From NCBI GenBank assembly GCA_032433595.1, contig JASWJB010000510.1, forward strand, positions 1-20,920: DNA of 20,920 nucleotides, given 5' to 3'. This DNA is from Conoideocrella luteorostrata (taxonomy: Eukaryota > Ascomycota > Sordariomycetes > Hypocreales > Clavicipitaceae). Every line of letters starts with the position of its first letter. Positions within the stretch are counted from its first letter, which is position 1. The translations under genes were made by a program, and so were the position numbers. This document shows positions 18,504-20,920 of the stretch, piece after piece. The notes beneath the pieces were generated by a model. It was not told where the DNA came from, ran no database searches, and was given only the letters and a program-made list of their open reading frames with translations.

Positions 18504-20830
18504 ATGCTTTCTGAATCGCTAGGTGCAGCCCGGGCAGCAGTTCGAGACTTCTTCCGCACTGCCGATGACAATCAACGTGATAAGCGTAGAAATTGCAGGA
18601 CTGAGTCGGTAGATGAATGGGGAGTTTTGAACAGGAGCACACGGCAACAGATTGTTACAGAGCATGAGTCGTCCCATAAAGAGAGTTCGTGGTGCTTCTT
18701 CTCCTTCTCTTCGTGGAAACGATATGTGTCGAAGTCACATGCTGATTTGTGGGCAGCGTCGGACAGTCCATTTGTTACATCGCAATCTTTCCAAAGCAGC
18801 CTGACAGGTAAGTACTGGAGCTTTCTCACCTACATACCACATTGCCACCGACTGATCGTGATCGGCAACAGAAGACATACCTCTGCCTTCGATCGATCAT
18901 GCCATCATCATGGCGGGCCCGCAGAGATCTGTTCCGGATGCACAGCAGGGCCCGCCGGTGGCAGAATCACACCCGGTACTGGGTTCGTATGAATAGCCTA
19001 TCCTTCAGTTGTGCCAGCTCTAACGACTTCTTCAGAACGGACACCCAAATCTGCCGGTTCAGGCCACTCAACTTCACCTCGATATGGTGGGATTATTACT
19101 AGCCCTAGCTACACTCTGAACCATGTATCGAAGAATAGCTCGCATGGCCGAAAACGACCTGCCGATATGGAAGCGCAGCAGGAAAGTGAATCTGAAACAA
19201 TGGGCGTAGACGCTGACGACGACGAAGAACGACTATCCAATGTGTGGCTCTTCACAGACTCGATACTATTTGCGTACAGAGCCATGCGTGGCCACGGACA
19301 AGCTCATACCACAGAGCTGTATTCCTGGCTGCGGCATCGCCATACGAAGAGCGGTATTGACGATGACTGTGCTCCATTGATGGCGCGCCTAGAGCGGCAA
19401 GTTTTCCTGCAATTCGATTTGTTTATCGTATTCACTGACTTTGAGCTTTCCTTAGAGGCGCCATCAACGACAGGCTTCCTGCAGAAGCAAACGACGCTGC
19501 GAGATATTCCGAAAACCCCACCACCAGCAATGTTTTCGTAGTCCCTCGTCCAAAGACAGTCGTAGGGAAAACCCCATGGGTCTGTGAGCCACATCCGACC
19601 CTTTCACCGCGACCCAGTGGCACTGGAGGCCGGGCAAGGCAACAACGACCAGAGGTGGGAAAGCAGGACCCTCGCCTGGGGGAGCATTCAGATTTCATAC
19701 GTAAGCTATTACCTTCTGGTGCAGCTGCATTTCGGTTACGCCACTGACAAATTTGATTCGACCAGACGACTATGACATATCAGACGACGAGGGGGACCCT
19801 GCCACAGGGCGCATCTCACCGCACACGTTTCGACTCTGGGCAGCTGGTAGTGCAGATGGGAAGCCAGGAATAGACAAAGAAATCGGCTGCATGTATGGCG
19901 ATGGACCGGATGACAATGACTACGATGCCATTTGCGCTCCAACATCGACTCAAGAACAACCACAGCCGCCCGAATTGACACCCGACAATGCATCTACTTG
20001 GTCCGATACCATCTCATTAGGTGACAAACACAAGCACATCCTTCTTCGGCGTCTGACAGTCACTAACTATCTCGAACTAGCAAACGCGAGATACGATCAA
20101 TTTCTCAAATGGCAGCACGCACTCGAATTGTACTTCCTCTCACCACCACCACTGCCCACCCATCGAGTACAACCACCAATCTACTCATCCGGACAAGTAA
20201 TCACCGTAACACATGTAAAAAAAAAGCCACGAAACCCCCTGCTCCAACCTTTAACAGTATAGTTCCAGAACCACCGAAGCCTCTATCTAACAAAAAAAGC
20301 AGGACGAAATCCTCTCGGCCCTGAACCACCCCCTCGCGCCTCCTCTCTTCGACGACGTCCCCAAACATGGCATCTACGAAGCCCTCCGCGCCCGCTACCA
20401 ACTCCTGGTCAACTCCGAATACACCGAAACCCAAATGAAAGTTCTACAACAGGACGCCCAGGCTCGCGCATCGTTCCTCTATCAAACACTGGACAACATC
20501 ACAAAGCACGTCGTCACGATCCTCGACCGCAGATACCCTGCGCCAACAACAGACGTGGAAATCTTGGAGGTGCGTAAACGGGAAGAGATATATCGCCACC
20601 TCGAAGAGCATTTGCTAAGCGTCTCTGAGAGATACATGGCCAGTCAAGAAAGGCTGTCCACACTGGCGGGACAGGTACAGGATGTAAGGGAAGCAGAGGA
20701 AAAGCTGGGCCTGAGGGCGAGGGCTCTGGCGGGCATGGTCGGCGCGACTGTCGAAGGGGTAGGTTGGGAAGAGATTGAGAGGGAGCTTCTGTTGATGGTG
20801 GAAGAGTGCGATTGCCAAGGAGGTATTTGA
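18504..20830 (+). CDS. Hypothetical protein with C-terminal coiled coil, multi-exon
   Basis: Not recognised. Proposed exons: 18504-18807, 18872-18982, 19036-19353, 19458-19700, 19766-20196, 20303-20830; about 644 residues. Strong splice signals support the joins at 18808 (GTAAGT), 18983-19035 (weak donor GTTCGT but branch CTAAC and CAG), 19701-19765 (GTAAGC, branch CTGAC) and the acceptor at 20302 (CTAAC, GCAG). The donor before 20302 could also be at 20215 or 20257, all in the same phase. The join at 19354-19457 is the weakest; a 35-base intron at 19421-19455 gives the same downstream frame. Visible in the protein: low-complexity Ser/Pro-rich N-terminal third, a basic GRKRP (about 176-180) beside an acidic stretch (about 181-204), an aromatic segment NVWLFTDSILFAYR (from about 207), another acidic patch DYDISDDEGD near the start of exon 5, and a helical, probably coiled-coil segment (about 556-615). 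No signal peptide or membrane helix. It may be lineage-specific; a nuclear role is only a guess. Confidence 0.55.
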
Positions 20831-20920
20831 GTGTCGTGGCTTTTGTTCATTGCAAGGACAGGGAAGGTGGGTTGGATACATCCATCAGGCACATGCCGCG
20901 ATTTGTAGGATAAATGTGTG

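Noticed and set aside
19458..19541. The unknown gene ending at the stop at 19541 (reading through without an intron)
   Set aside because: This would orphan the downstream exons that have good splice signals in compatible phases, so a spliced model is preferred, though not proven.

Overview
The window reads as nuclear DNA of a filamentous ascomycete, most likely a sordariomycete and perhaps Hypocreales. The reasons are short GT-AG introns (mostly 54-111 bases) with CTAAC/CTGAC branch sites, a fungal ADAM protease, fungal-type acetyl-CoA synthetase, and nuclear genes for a mitochondrial ribosomal protein and replication factor C. The order-level placement is inference from protein style, not from a search. 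Nothing bacterial or viral is seen, and there is no CRISPR array, rRNA or convincing tRNA.

Layout. Bases 85-2652 (minus): an ADAM-type membrane metalloprotease with one intron. Bases 2653-5194: about 2.5 kb without a credible gene, rich in the motif TACTCCGTA/TACGGAGTA, with a possible small inverted-repeat element (3696-3961) and a 28-bp tandem duplication (4462-4524). Bases 5195-7928 (minus): acetyl-CoA synthetase in seven exons, two of them only 24 and 27 bases. Bases 7929-11349: its upstream region followed by gene-free DNA with an odd interleaved inverted repeat near 9.75 kb. Bases 11350-12523 (minus): the small clamp-loader subunit equivalent to yeast Rfc5. Bases 13011-13893 (minus): mitochondrial ribosomal protein uL16m. 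Bases 14290-17654 (plus): the large clamp-loader subunit Rfc1, divergent from the uL16m gene across a 396-bp shared upstream region. Bases 18504-20830 (plus): a multi-exon gene of unknown function with a predicted C-terminal coiled coil.

Two of the five RFC subunits lie within 6.3 kb, and each has an MBF/MCB-like site upstream (ACGCGT and TCGCGT). These two proteins act in the same complex, which loads PCNA on DNA. The protease and acetyl-CoA synthetase are functionally unrelated neighbours.

All exon joins were worked out by hand from splice signals, reading frame and family conservation. The joins in the last gene, and the first acceptors of RFC1, are the least certain. I did not find a clear new biological system. 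The best candidates for novelty are the unrecognised gene at 18.5-20.8 kb, the inverted-repeat element at 3.7-4.0 kb, and the clustered RFC genes.
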